Assembly (NCBI RefSeq): GCF_000820705.1 | Contig: NZ_CCXI01000012.1 | Coordinates: forward strand, 58,975-122,974 | Direction: 5' to 3' | DNA from: Clostridium polynesiense | GTDB lineage: Bacteria > Bacillota > Clostridia > Clostridiales > Clostridiaceae | DNA: 64,000 nt | Shown here: in pieces, positions 1-8,739 of the stretch | Numbering within the stretch: position 1 is the first letter of the stretch | Layout: each line of letters begins with the position of its first letter | Notes under the pieces: generated by a model | Told to the model about the DNA's origin: nothing | The model's input: only the letters and a program-made list of their open reading frames with translations | Database searches by the model: none | Position numbers and translations under genes: made by a program

Positions 1-1
1 T

Positions 2-19
2 GAAGAAGAGGATGATTAA
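2..19 (+). CDS. C-terminal end of an upstream gene (partial)
   Basis: The first bases read in frame 2 as Glu-Glu-Glu-Asp-Asp followed by TAA. This looks like the acidic tail of a gene that begins before the window. Only five codons are visible, so no function can be given. The other two forward frames give no comparable tail. Confidence 0.3.
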   Translation, partial: EEEDD

Positions 20-270
20 TTTAATATATTAGTTTTTAGTATTTATGAGCATGTATATATTAAAAATATGCATGCTTTTTTAATATAGCTTAATTGAAAT
101 TATTACTTCAGAGAGTTAATAACGAGGTTTACATATATATATCAGGATTATATAATACTATATAAAAGTTCAAATATATAATAAACTAAAGTTTTTAAAA
201 CCTGCGTTATGTTTATAAGATTTTATACACAGGATAAAAGATGGTTAATTTAGAAAGAGGAGAGAAGAGT

Positions 271-1644
271 ATGGACAACAAAGAAAACAAATTGGGAGTG
301 GAACCCGTTGGAAAGTTATTATTCAGCCTGGCTATACCGGCTATAACGGCACAGGTAATCAATGCTCTTTACAACATTGTAGACAGGATGTACATAGGAA
401 GGATACCCAATGTAGGATCCCTTGCTATTGCAGCATTGGGAATAGCTTTTCCAATAATAATGATTATATCCGCTTTTGCAGCTCTTATTGGTATGGGGGG
501 TGCTCCAAGAGCCGCAATAAAAATGGGGGAAGGAAAAAATGATGAAGCGGAAAAGATTCTTGGCAATTCCTTCGTTACCCTTTTAATGATCTCTATAACT
601 TTAATGATAGTTTTCTTTTTTACTAAAGAAACTTTGTTAACCTGGTTTGGAGCTACAGAAAATACCCTTCCATATGCGGATGAATATTTTACCATTTATC
701 TCATGGGAACTATTTTTGTACAGATCAGCTTAGGACTTAATGCTTTTATAAGCTCACAGGGGTTTGCAAAAATCGGTATGATGACTGTAGTTATTGGAGC
801 TGTAACAAATATAATATTAGATCCTATTCTTATTTTTGGATTTAACATGGGAGTAAGAGGAGCTGCCATAGCTACAATATTTTCTCAATTTATTTCAGCT
901 TTGTGGGTGCTTAAGTTCTTAGTGAGTAAAAAAAGTATCATAAAGATAAGAAAAAAATATTTTAAATTAGACAAAAAGGTTATACTTCCTGTATTAGCTT
1001 TAGGATTATCACCTTTTATAATGCAGTCTACTGAAAGCTTAGTACAGCTTACATTAAATTCAGGAATGAAGAGATACGGTGGCGCAAGAGCGGATCAGCT
1101 GGTAGGTTCTCTTTCCATTATGGTAAGTACTATGCAGTTTCTGCTTATGCCAATGATGGGGTTAGCACAAGGAGCTCAGCCTATAATAAGTTATAATTAT
1201 GGTGCTGGGAAGGTGGATAGAGTTAAAAAGACATTTAAACTGTTAATAATGAGCTCTATGGCTTTTTCTACCCTTATGTGGCTGGTTTCTATGTTTGTAC
1301 CTCAAGCTTTTGTTATGATTTTCTCAAATGACAGAGAACTTATTGAATTAAGCGTCAAGGGAATGAGGATATTTATGGCCGGTGTATTACTTATGGGAGC
1401 GCAGTTTGCCTGTCAAAATACCTTGGTTGCTTTAGGTCAGGCTAAAATATCTATGTTCTTAGCACTGCTTAGAAAAATAATACTTCTTATTCCACTAGCT
1501 ATTATTTTCCCTATTTTCTGGGGTACAACAGGTATACTAATTGCAGAGCCTGTAGCTGATATAATAGCTGCAACTGTAACAACTATAGTATTTATAACTT
1601 ATGTAAGACGTAATTTATCCGATCCCAAAACTGAATCTAAGTAG
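271..1644 (+). CDS. MATE family multidrug efflux transporter
   Basis: A 457-residue inner-membrane antiporter of the multi antimicrobial extrusion family, which expels drugs or cationic metabolites using a Na+ or H+ gradient. About twelve hydrophobic helices are visible, arranged as two similar halves, with the family-typical N-terminal stretch PVGKLLFSLAIPAI. The length is normal. The frame is open from ATG 241, but ATG 271 is chosen because AGAGGAGAG at 255-263 sits at good distance. The gene stands alone and is closed by a long hairpin at 1665. The substrate cannot be told from sequence. Confidence 0.9.
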   Translation: MDNKENKLGVEPVGKLLFSLAIPAITAQVINALYNIVDRMYIGRIPNVGSLAIAALGIAFPIIMIISAFAALIGMGGAPRAAIKMGEGKNDEAEKILGNSFVTLLMISITLMIVFFFTKETLLTWFGATENTLPYADEYFTIYLMGTIFVQISLGLNAFISSQGFAKIGMMTVVIGAVTNIILDPILIFGFNMGVRGAAIATIFSQFISALWVLKFLVSKKSIIKIRKKYFKLDKKVILPVLALGLSPFIMQSTESLVQLTLNSGMKRYGGARADQLVGSLSIMVSTMQFLLMPMMGLAQGAQPIISYNYGAGKVDRVKKTFKLLIMSSMAFSTLMWLVSMFVPQAFVMIFSNDRELIELSVKGMRIFMAGVLLMGAQFACQNTLVALGQAKISMFLALLRKIILLIPLAIIFPIFWGTTGILIAEPVADIIAATVTTIVFITYVRRNLSDPKTESK

Positions 1645-1664
1645 AAAAATATATCAAATAAATT

Positions 1665-1724
1665 TGACCATATTGAGCATAAACCTGATATTCAGGATTA
1701 TGTTTTAATATGGTCATTAATTTT
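1665..1724 (+). terminator. Intrinsic terminator after the MATE gene
   Basis: Arms 1665-1674 and 1707-1716 are perfectly complementary (TGACCATATT). An inner stem 1678-1687/1693-1702 extends the hairpin, and a T-rich run follows. Confidence 0.75.
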
Positions 1725-1937
1725 TGTCTGAAAAATGTTTTAATTAAAAGTTAAAATGTTTAGAAAAAATGAAAGGAAAAACATGAAAATTGTCGAATTA
1801 TATAAGTTAAAGTCAAATAAAGCTTGGTTGTGACAAAACATTAATAACTTAGTATATCTAAATAAACGGCTTTATAAAACAGAAAATGCTTTCTTAATTA
1901 GCGTTAATATTAAATCATAAAAGGGAGTGTGGGAGAC

Positions 1938-3737
1938 ATGAACCAATTAGAACAATATCTTTCGGTAGAAAACAGCGGCAGAGGCGAATGGCTTGATAAT
2001 GAAAATGTTGTTTTTATCAATAATAAGAGCGGAGTACCACAAATCTGGCAAAAATCTCTATCCACAGGAGAAACCCGTCAAAGGACTTTCTACAGCGAAA
2101 GAATATTTAGAGTACAAACTCATATGGATACCAGGAGTATTATATTCTGTATGGATGAAGGCGGAAATGAGCAGGAGCAGATTTATCTTCTTAAGGATGG
2201 AGCTGAAGAGCCTGTAAATTTAACTAATAATCCTGAAGTTCGCCATTATTTAGGCGGAATGACCAATGATGGAAAGAAAATCATTATGAGCTGCAATGCA
2301 CGCAAAAGAGCAAGTTTTGATATTTGTTCTATTGATGTTGAAACAGGAGAAATTAAGACTATACTTCAAAATGAGGATAATTATAATCTTCCTGCCTGCT
2401 TATCACCTAATGGACAGTATTTACTTTATAATAAATTACTGGCTACATCAGATAATGCTTTATGGATGGTGGATGTAAATAACGGTAAAGCTGTCAAGAT
2501 ACCTGAAGATGATACAGTTGCACAATATGTAAATCCAACCTGGCGTTCAGACAGCAAAGGTTTTTACTTATTGACAGACAGAGAAGACGAATATACCTAT
2601 GTAGCTTATTACGATATCGAAACTAAGTCTCTTAAGCCTTACTATAAAACTAACTGGGATATAGAAGCTATTTCTTTGTCCTCAGATAACAGATATTTAG
2701 TTATGCTAATAAATGAAGATGGTTATTCTTCCATGAAAATAATGGATACAAAAAATGGAATATTCATAAATCATCCTATACCTCCTTTAGGAGTTATAAG
2801 CTATTATGAATCCATAACCTGGTCTCAAAAGGGACATAAATTATTATTTTCATTAACTTCAGGAAAAAGAACCTCAGATCTATGGATACTGGATATAGAT
2901 AATGACAGCTTAAAACGAATTACCAACAGTTCTATGGCAGACTTAAATACTGATGTTCTCGTTGAACCGGAGCTTAAAAAGTATAAATCTTTTGATGGTT
3001 TAGAAGTTCCTTTTTGGTTGTATACACCGGTAGGAAAAAGTCCTGAAAATCTTCCGGTAGTAATAGAAATTCACGGTGGACCTGAAGGGCAGGAACGCCC
3101 AATCTATAATCCATTGATTCAATATTTATTAAACGAAGGAATAGCTGTGGTAGCACCTAATGTCAGGGGAAGTATAGGATACGGGAAGAGCTATCATCAC
3201 TTAGACGATGTAGAAAAGAGATTAGACAGCGTCAAAGACATCGATTCTTTAGTAGAATATATAGTAAATTCAAATATAGCTGATAAAAATAAAATTGCTG
3301 TTATGGGCACAAGCTACGGCGGATATATGACTTTATCCAGCTTAAGCAGGTATCCTCATTTATGGGCCTGCGGAATAGATATAGTGGGTATGTTTAACCT
3401 AGAGACCTTTATGGAGAATACAGCAGAATACAGAAGAGCTCATAGAGGTTCAGAATACGGTACATTAGAGCATCATCGTGAAATATTAAGAGAGGTGTCA
3501 CCAATCAGAAAGGTGGATGATATTACAGCACCTCTCATGGTAGTTCACGGCGCTAACGATCCAAGAGTTCCTGTAGGAGAAGCAGAGCAGGTGGTGGACT
3601 GCCTTGCAAAGAGAGGTGTCAGTGTTAAATATCTTAGATATGAAGATGAAGGTCATGGAATAAGCAAGATGAAGAATAAGCTACACTGCTACCCTCAAAT
3701 GGCAGAATTCTTAAAAAGAAATTTAGGAATAAAGTAG
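1938..3737 (+). CDS. S9 family prolyl oligopeptidase / acylaminoacyl-peptidase
   Basis: A 599-residue cytoplasmic serine peptidase. The N-terminal ~340 residues look like WD40/PD40-type beta-propeller repeats that gate access for small peptides. The C-terminal alpha/beta hydrolase domain carries the triad: Ser459 in GTSYGGYM, Asp541 in GANDPRVP and His573 in GHGIS, with the oxyanion motif HGGPEGQ upstream. ATG 1938 is preferred to GTG 1929 because AAGGGAG at 1921-1927 is correctly spaced only for the ATG. No signal peptide is seen, so it probably takes part in intracellular peptide turnover. A second S9 peptidase lies at 15174, with low overall resemblance. Confidence 0.9.
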   Translation: MNQLEQYLSVENSGRGEWLDNENVVFINNKSGVPQIWQKSLSTGETRQRTFYSERIFRVQTHMDTRSIIFCMDEGGNEQEQIYLLKDGAEEPVNLTNNPEVRHYLGGMTNDGKKIIMSCNARKRASFDICSIDVETGEIKTILQNEDNYNLPACLSPNGQYLLYNKLLATSDNALWMVDVNNGKAVKIPEDDTVAQYVNPTWRSDSKGFYLLTDREDEYTYVAYYDIETKSLKPYYKTNWDIEAISLSSDNRYLVMLINEDGYSSMKIMDTKNGIFINHPIPPLGVISYYESITWSQKGHKLLFSLTSGKRTSDLWILDIDNDSLKRITNSSMADLNTDVLVEPELKKYKSFDGLEVPFWLYTPVGKSPENLPVVIEIHGGPEGQERPIYNPLIQYLLNEGIAVVAPNVRGSIGYGKSYHHLDDVEKRLDSVKDIDSLVEYIVNSNIADKNKIAVMGTSYGGYMTLSSLSRYPHLWACGIDIVGMFNLETFMENTAEYRRAHRGSEYGTLEHHREILREVSPIRKVDDITAPLMVVHGANDPRVPVGEAEQVVDCLAKRGVSVKYLRYEDEGHGISKMKNKLHCYPQMAEFLKRNLGIK

Positions 3738-3759
3738 AATAGAAAACTATAATAAAATC

Positions 3760-3794
3760 AGTGCATAAGTAAAATATTGCTTATGCACTTTTTA
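3760..3794 (+). terminator. Intrinsic terminator after the S9 peptidase
   Basis: AGTGCATAAG at 3760-3769 pairs with CTTATGCACT at 3780-3789, and a T5 run follows. Confidence 0.8.
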
Positions 3795-3884
3795 TATTAC
3801 TTTTATAATATTTCTGCTGTGTTTATGTTAAAATGTTTTGTATATAAAGTTTAAGAAATAGTTTATATCGTTAGGAGAATGGAA

Positions 3885-5030
3885 ATGAAACATTTAAATG
3901 ATCCAAAATTTTCATCAAAAATACTGCTGGCTACCTACATAGTATTTTTAGCTTTTATATTATTAAATATTAAGGCTGTAGGAAGATTTTTCGGTGGATT
4001 AATGGGAATACTCACTCCCTTTATAATAGGAGCGGGAATTGCCTTTGTAGTTAATATTCCTATGAAATTAATAGAAGAAAATATAATGCAGCCTTTGCTG
4101 AAAAGATCAAAGAAAAAAGGGATTATAAGACCTATATCTCTTTTATCAACCCTTATAATCATAATGGGACTCATAGTAGCTTTGTTCCTTTATGTGATTC
4201 CACAGCTGGTTCAGAGCAGTTCCACTCTGATGCAGAATATTCCTCAATATGTCAGCTCTCTTGAAGGCTTTATGAACGAATATATGAGTTCTACAGAACT
4301 TCTTAATGAAATTTGGGTAAAAGTATTGTCTATGGGGGAAAATATTCTTAAAGTAGTAGGCCAAATAACTGGAGGGTTAATGAATCAGCTGCTGGGTATC
4401 ACCCTTGGAGTGACATCTGTGATATTTAATATAATAATGGGGCTTTTAATATCTGTTTATATCCTCTTAAGTAAGGAAAAACTTATATTACAAGCTAAAA
4501 AAATTCTTTTTGCCTTTATAGAAATTGATAAAGCAAGGGAAGTAATGGAAATTGCGAGATTATCTCAACTGAAGTTTTCAAAATTTGTTTCCGGTCAATT
4601 TATTGAAGCCATTATACTTGGGCTGCTATGTTTCATAGGTATGACCATCTTCTCCATGCCTTATGCGGTGCTTATAAGTACGCTGGTGGGAGTAACAGCC
4701 TTAATTCCTATTTTTGGAGCTTTAATAGGAACCATACCTGGAGCTTTTATAATTTTAATGGTAAATCCAGCTAAAGCTATATGGTTTATAGTACTTATAA
4801 TTGTTATTCAGCAGATAGAAGGAAACTTAATATATCCTATAGTAGTAGGAAACTCAATAGGCTTATCTGCCTTATGGGTGCTGCTTGCTATAACTGTGGG
4901 AGGAGGATATTTCGGTGTCCTTGGTATGCTTATCGGAATCCCTTTACTGGGAGTGATATATACGGTGTTTTCTAGAGCTGTTAATGACAGGTTGAAAAAG
5001 AAGGGGATTAATATGGAGAGGGAGAGGTGA
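3885..5030 (+). CDS. AI-2E family transporter (PerM/YtvI type)
   Basis: A 381-residue polytopic membrane protein of the AI-2E transporter superfamily (PF01594), with about eight hydrophobic helices. The C-terminal region with PIFGALIGTIPGAF and the QQIEGNLIYPIVVG segment is typical of the family. Members have been linked to autoinducer-2 export, Na+/H+ exchange or unknown cargo, so the substrate is open. ATG 3885 is chosen because AGGAG at 3873-3877 lies 7 nt before it and only 1 nt before the alternative ATG 3879. The C-terminal tail is basic and likely cytoplasmic. A possible relation to the gene at 5141 is unproven. Confidence 0.88.
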   Translation: MKHLNDPKFSSKILLATYIVFLAFILLNIKAVGRFFGGLMGILTPFIIGAGIAFVVNIPMKLIEENIMQPLLKRSKKKGIIRPISLLSTLIIIMGLIVALFLYVIPQLVQSSSTLMQNIPQYVSSLEGFMNEYMSSTELLNEIWVKVLSMGENILKVVGQITGGLMNQLLGITLGVTSVIFNIIMGLLISVYILLSKEKLILQAKKILFAFIEIDKAREVMEIARLSQLKFSKFVSGQFIEAIILGLLCFIGMTIFSMPYAVLISTLVGVTALIPIFGALIGTIPGAFIILMVNPAKAIWFIVLIIVIQQIEGNLIYPIVVGNSIGLSALWVLLAITVGGGYFGVLGMLIGIPLLGVIYTVFSRAVNDRLKKKGINMERER

Positions 5031-5140
5031 GAAGCCAAAGGTGAGAGATGTGAATTTGCTGTGATATAGAAATTTTTGGATTTTCATTGTAACAGGTTTT
5101 GAGTTTTTATTTAAAATAAATTGAGAAGCGTGGTGATTAT

Positions 5141-6106
5141 ATGAATTATAATAGGGAGCATAAAAAAGTAGGTACCCATGATGGAAGGTTTCATGCTGAT
5201 GATGTGATGGCCACGGCTATTCTTAAGGAGATTTTTAATATAGAAATAACAAGGACCAGAGAAGAAAGCACGCTGGAGAAATTAGATATTGTTTATGATG
5301 TTGGAGGAGGAAAATTCGATCATCATGGAATGGATAAAATATATAGGGAAGATGGTGTCCCTTATGCGGCCTGCGGATTAATTTGGAAAGAGTTTGGAGA
5401 GAGGGTTATCAGTACAGCAGATCCTTCACTAAATGTCGAGGATGTGGATTATTTATCAAGGTATATAGACAGAGCCTTAATCGAGGGGATAGATGCACTG
5501 GATAATGGAGTAAATATAGGAGAAACCTCAGTGCCTATTTTGAATATTTCCAATATACTTTCAGGGTTTAATCCTCCATGGTTTTCTAAAGAAAATGAAG
5601 ATGAAGCTTTTCTAAAAGCTGTTGGTTTGGCATCTCAGGTTTTGAAAAACAAAATTAGATATAAACTTTCCTCTGTTAAAGCCCGGGAATCAGTAGAAAA
5701 AGCTTTTAATAACAGATATATCCCTCAGGTTATGGTTTTGGATAAATATATCCCTTACGGTGAAGTTCTTCAAAGGTTAGATAAAAAGCAGGAAGTTCTT
5801 TATGTTATATATAAGGATAAAAACAACTATGCTGCTCAAACGGTGAGAGATTCACAAGGAGAAGACAGAAAAAAGTTTCCTGAGGCTTGGGCATCTAAAA
5901 GAGATGGTGAGTTAGCTGAAGTAACGGGAGTGAAGGATGCGGTCTTCTGCCATTCCGGAAGATTTATAGCCATAGCAGGTTCTTTTGAGGGGATTAAAAA
6001 AATGGTGGAGATTGCAATAGGTACTCAGGAAGAAAAGTCTTCAGGAGCGCTAAGTAAATTCTTTCAGAAGTTCTTTACTAATTATAAGAATAATATTAAT
6101 AAATAA
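5141..6106 (+). CDS. MYG1 family protein (DHH-like metal-dependent hydrolase)
   Basis: A 321-residue protein of the MYG1/UPF0160 family, which is related to DHH phosphoesterases. The metal-binding pattern is present at the N-terminus as THDGRFHADDVMA, followed near residue 50 by YDVGGGKFDHHG. The C-terminal part (FCHSGRFIAIAGS) also matches the family. Eukaryotic MYG1 has been described as a 3'-5' RNA exonuclease; the role of bacterial members is unsettled. It is transcribed toward the DUF4179 gene and ends before a 20-bp palindromic terminator. The Shine-Dalgarno site is weak (GTGGTGA). Confidence 0.88.
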   Translation: MNYNREHKKVGTHDGRFHADDVMATAILKEIFNIEITRTREESTLEKLDIVYDVGGGKFDHHGMDKIYREDGVPYAACGLIWKEFGERVISTADPSLNVEDVDYLSRYIDRALIEGIDALDNGVNIGETSVPILNISNILSGFNPPWFSKENEDEAFLKAVGLASQVLKNKIRYKLSSVKARESVEKAFNNRYIPQVMVLDKYIPYGEVLQRLDKKQEVLYVIYKDKNNYAAQTVRDSQGEDRKKFPEAWASKRDGELAEVTGVKDAVFCHSGRFIAIAGSFEGIKKMVEIAIGTQEEKSSGALSKFFQKFFTNYKNNINK

Positions 6107-6170
6107 ATCATGGTGTTTGGCTGGCTTTTACTGTGCTTTTGCTATATATCCGTAAAAGGGAAGAAAAATA

Positions 6171-6215
6171 AATAAGAATATAGCTTCTGCATGAAGCAGA
6201 AGCTATATTCTTATT
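6171..6215. terminator. Bidirectional terminator with perfect 20-bp arms
   Basis: Arms 6171-6190 and 6196-6215 are exact reverse complements, with loop ATGAA. The hairpin lies between convergent genes, has T-rich flanks on both strands and includes the stop codon of the minus-strand DUF4179 gene (6211-6213). Confidence 0.85.
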
Positions 6216-7593
6216 TAAGGGGAATCTTAAAGGAATTATTATAATGTATAACAGTATTGTTTATTACATGAAGGTTTTTATTTAATAAGTTTCCTTCAAA
6301 GACCACTACCTTTTCTTTAAGATGGAAGGCGGTTTTGCTTTCCACTCTATCTCTCATATAGGTTTTGCCTTCATCATCACCTAAATAGAAGGGCAGATAT
6401 TCGTTTACCGGATGCTCAGATTCATAGTAAACGTAGGTTTTGTTATCTTTTTCCTCTACCTTGGTTATAGTCAGTTCTCTTCCATCTCCCAAAGGAACGG
6501 AGGTTTTTCCCTTAAGGTTAAGAGGAATTGAAGTTAATTTTTTTTGTTGATAATAATTATATGGTATTACAGTGATATATTCTGATTCATTTTCAAAGTT
6601 TTCATAAGCATAAGTATAGTTTCTATCATTATTATACTCTACAGTTTCACCGCCGGAGAGGGCAAGTACTTCATTTTTATCATTTATTAAGATGTAATCT
6701 AAAAATGAATCCTTTGTTGAATAACTACCCTGAAGATAAAGTTTTATAGGGGTGATTACAACGTTATCCAGCTTTGCTTTATAATCTAAAAAGGTTAAAT
6801 CTTTATTTATTGCATATTCATACATATTATTCTTAGCTTTTTCACTGTTTACTAATAAATTAAAATCCCAATTGCCCTTTATCCCTGATAATTCGCTTAT
6901 ATCCATTTCTAACTTATAGTTTTCAGGAAGCTTAGATGCTATTAGAGCTTTATCCATAACCGTATCTATTGTTTCAGGTTTATTCTCATTGTTTATCTTT
7001 GAAGCCGGTACGCGATAGCTTACGGAGCCTTCATATATTTTTTTACTGCTGTCGATAAAATCTCCGTATTCATGGCTGACGGAGGCAAAGTTCTTATTTT
7101 TGAATATTTTTTTTGTGCCGGGGGTAAGGATTACCTCTGATTTTATAGATGGCTTTTCATTAAAAGGTTTATCTCCTTCCACCTTATAATCCAGTAAAAG
7201 ATAATAGCCGTCATAAATTGCGCTGTTTATTGTGACCTCAATACCGCTGCTTTTTCTTGATACACCAAATTCATCTGTTACTTTATCGTATTTAGTTCCA
7301 ATATTAAAATGTTTCTTTATTGATTCTGCTATATTGAGTTTTTTTGCATAAGTTGGTATTGCTGCTGTGGATATTACAGCTAACACTAAGGAAGCGGCTA
7401 TAATTTTCTTTCTGTTTTTAAAGTTAAAAAACTTATTCTTTTTATAAACTTTACTTGCAATATAAGTACTATCTTGCATTTCATTCAGTGAATTTAAAGT
7501 TGAATTTATTCTATCCTTAACTATAGGAGGAACAGATGGATTATAATTTTTAACCTTCTCATTTATTTTATTATCAAATACTTCTTCGTTCAC
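6211..7593 (-). CDS. DUF4179 membrane protein, probable anti-sigma partner
   Basis: A 460-residue protein with a cytoplasmic N-terminus of about 75 residues, one membrane helix (roughly residues 76-95, IIAASLVLAVIST) and a large outside part matching the DUF4179 type (conserved region just after the helix, FNIGTKYDKVTDEFG). Such proteins are commonly encoded right after ECF sigma factors and are thought to act as their membrane-bound regulators. The start is taken as GTG 7593, with AGAGGAG in front, which overlaps the end of the sigma gene by 20 bp and suggests translational coupling. No zinc-finger HxxxCxxC motif is seen, so direct anti-sigma activity is inferred from context. Confidence 0.8.
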   Translation of the reverse strand: MNEEVFDNKINEKVKNYNPSVPPIVKDRINSTLNSLNEMQDSTYIASKVYKKNKFFNFKNRKKIIAASLVLAVISTAAIPTYAKKLNIAESIKKHFNIGTKYDKVTDEFGVSRKSSGIEVTINSAIYDGYYLLLDYKVEGDKPFNEKPSIKSEVILTPGTKKIFKNKNFASVSHEYGDFIDSSKKIYEGSVSYRVPASKINNENKPETIDTVMDKALIASKLPENYKLEMDISELSGIKGNWDFNLLVNSEKAKNNMYEYAINKDLTFLDYKAKLDNVVITPIKLYLQGSYSTKDSFLDYILINDKNEVLALSGGETVEYNNDRNYTYAYENFENESEYITVIPYNYYQQKKLTSIPLNLKGKTSVPLGDGRELTITKVEEKDNKTYVYYESEHPVNEYLPFYLGDDEGKTYMRDRVESKTAFHLKEKVVVFEGNLLNKNLHVINNTVIHYNNSFKIPLK

Positions 7594-8113
7594 AATTATC
7601 ACTCCTCTGAAAATCATTTCCTAAAGACTTTGCAAGCTTTACACGGGCTCTGGAAAGCCGGGATTTTACTGTACCCTCAGGTATATTTAAAACCCTAGAT
7701 ATCTCTTTTACCGGTAAATCTTCAAAGTAATATAAGATTACTGCTTCTTTCAAATCATCCTCTAATAAGCTTATGGAATGCTCTATGGATAGGCTGTCAG
7801 TGATTCCAGTCCCTTGGCTGTCTGGGAAAATTTCCTCCATAGGTATTACTTTCTTTTTATAATTATTTATCTTATTACATTCATTTATTAAAATCCTTAT
7901 TAACCATGTTTTAAAAAATTGAGGATTTTTGATGGAAGCAATGTTTTTATAGGCTTTTAATATAGTTTCTTGAATAGCGTCAGCACAATCAGAATCTGAA
8001 TAAAGCATGGATTTTGACACCTTATACATGTAACTTTCCAAGTGTTCTATTAAATGAATGAAAGAGTCTTTATTGCCCTTTATAGCAAGACTAACCTCTA
8101 AATCAAAATTCAC
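7574..8113 (-). CDS. ECF RNA polymerase sigma factor (SigW/RpoE type)
   Basis: A 179-residue ECF sigma factor. Region 2 spans about residues 20-90, with the -10-recognition stretch DCADAIQETILKAYKNI. Region 4 lies near residues 115-170 and holds a helix-turn-helix (LPVKEISRVLNIPEGTVKSRLSRAR). Region 3 is absent, as expected. The start is GTG at 8111-8113 behind a purine-rich GGAAAGGGG. It overlaps the DUF4179 gene, so the two probably form a sigma/regulator pair answering envelope stress. It is divergent from the DUF4177 gene. An ECF-like promoter could not be placed with confidence. Confidence 0.92.
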   Translation of the reverse strand: MNFDLEVSLAIKGNKDSFIHLIEHLESYMYKVSKSMLYSDSDCADAIQETILKAYKNIASIKNPQFFKTWLIRILINECNKINNYKKKVIPMEEIFPDSQGTGITDSLSIEHSISLLEDDLKEAVILYYFEDLPVKEISRVLNIPEGTVKSRLSRARVKLAKSLGNDFQRSDNCERRSI

Positions 8114-8318
8114 TTATGATGCCCCTTTCCTTTTTAATACAAATATCTTCGAAGTATTTATATACATTAGATACCGGATTTCTATATTTGGTTCACCGTT
8201 AATTATTATAAATTCACTAAAATAAGCACAAAGATATTATAACGGATATTTTTTAGTATGGTTATTGTTATATCTAGGAATAATAAGCAAAAGAATATAA
8301 AAAGGAGTGTTTGATATA

Positions 8319-8516
8319 ATGAATTGGGTATATAAAGTTGTAACTATGGATCATTTTATCAGTTCTGATTCTGATTCAACAGTGGAGGAAGAGCTTAATA
8401 AATATGGCAGTGAAGGCTGGGAATGCCTTGGTACCATGAAAAAGCCTTATGCCACTGTAGGAAAGCCTTCTAAATTGGATTACGATTGCTTGGTTTTTAA
8501 GAAAGAAGTTAAATAA
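8319..8516 (+). CDS. DUF4177 domain small protein
   Basis: A 65-residue protein matching the DUF4177 pattern: a beta strand YKVV near the start, then ELNKYGSEGWECLGTM and a final strand ending in VFKKE. Members are small alpha/beta proteins of unknown function, common in clostridia and bacilli. ATG 8319 is used: the upstream GTG 8307 lies inside the Shine-Dalgarno AAAGGAG (8301-8307). It stands alone, divergent from the sigma gene, and is closed by a terminator at 8557. Confidence 0.8.
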   Translation: MNWVYKVVTMDHFISSDSDSTVEEELNKYGSEGWECLGTMKKPYATVGKPSKLDYDCLVFKKEVK

Positions 8517-8556
8517 ATATTATAGTGTTTATTATACTGGATAGAATCTTACTGCT

Positions 8557-8582
8557 GCTGCAATTATTAATTGCAGCTTTTT
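8557..8582 (+). terminator. Intrinsic terminator after the DUF4177 gene
   Basis: GCTGCAATT at 8557-8565 pairs with AATTGCAGC at 8569-8577, and a T5 run follows. Confidence 0.8.
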
Positions 8583-8739
8583 ATAAGAGCCTTAATATTA
8601 CAGAAGTTTTAGAAAGGGTTTATATTTACTTTACCTAGGAAGTGTGACATAATTAAGAATTGGAAGATATAGAATTAATTTAAGTTCTATTAAAATAATT
8701 TGTTAAAAATACTAGAATTTAGTGTTGTAAGGAGTACAT

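Noticed and set aside
369..695. 108-codon minus-strand frame inside the MATE gene
   Set aside because: It is antisense to a clear family member, has no ribosome-binding site and has the composition expected of a shadow frame.
8160..8220. ECF-type self promoter for the sigma gene on the minus strand (TGAACC ... GGTAT)
   Set aside because: The spacing is about 13-14 nt rather than the expected 16-17, so I could not support it.
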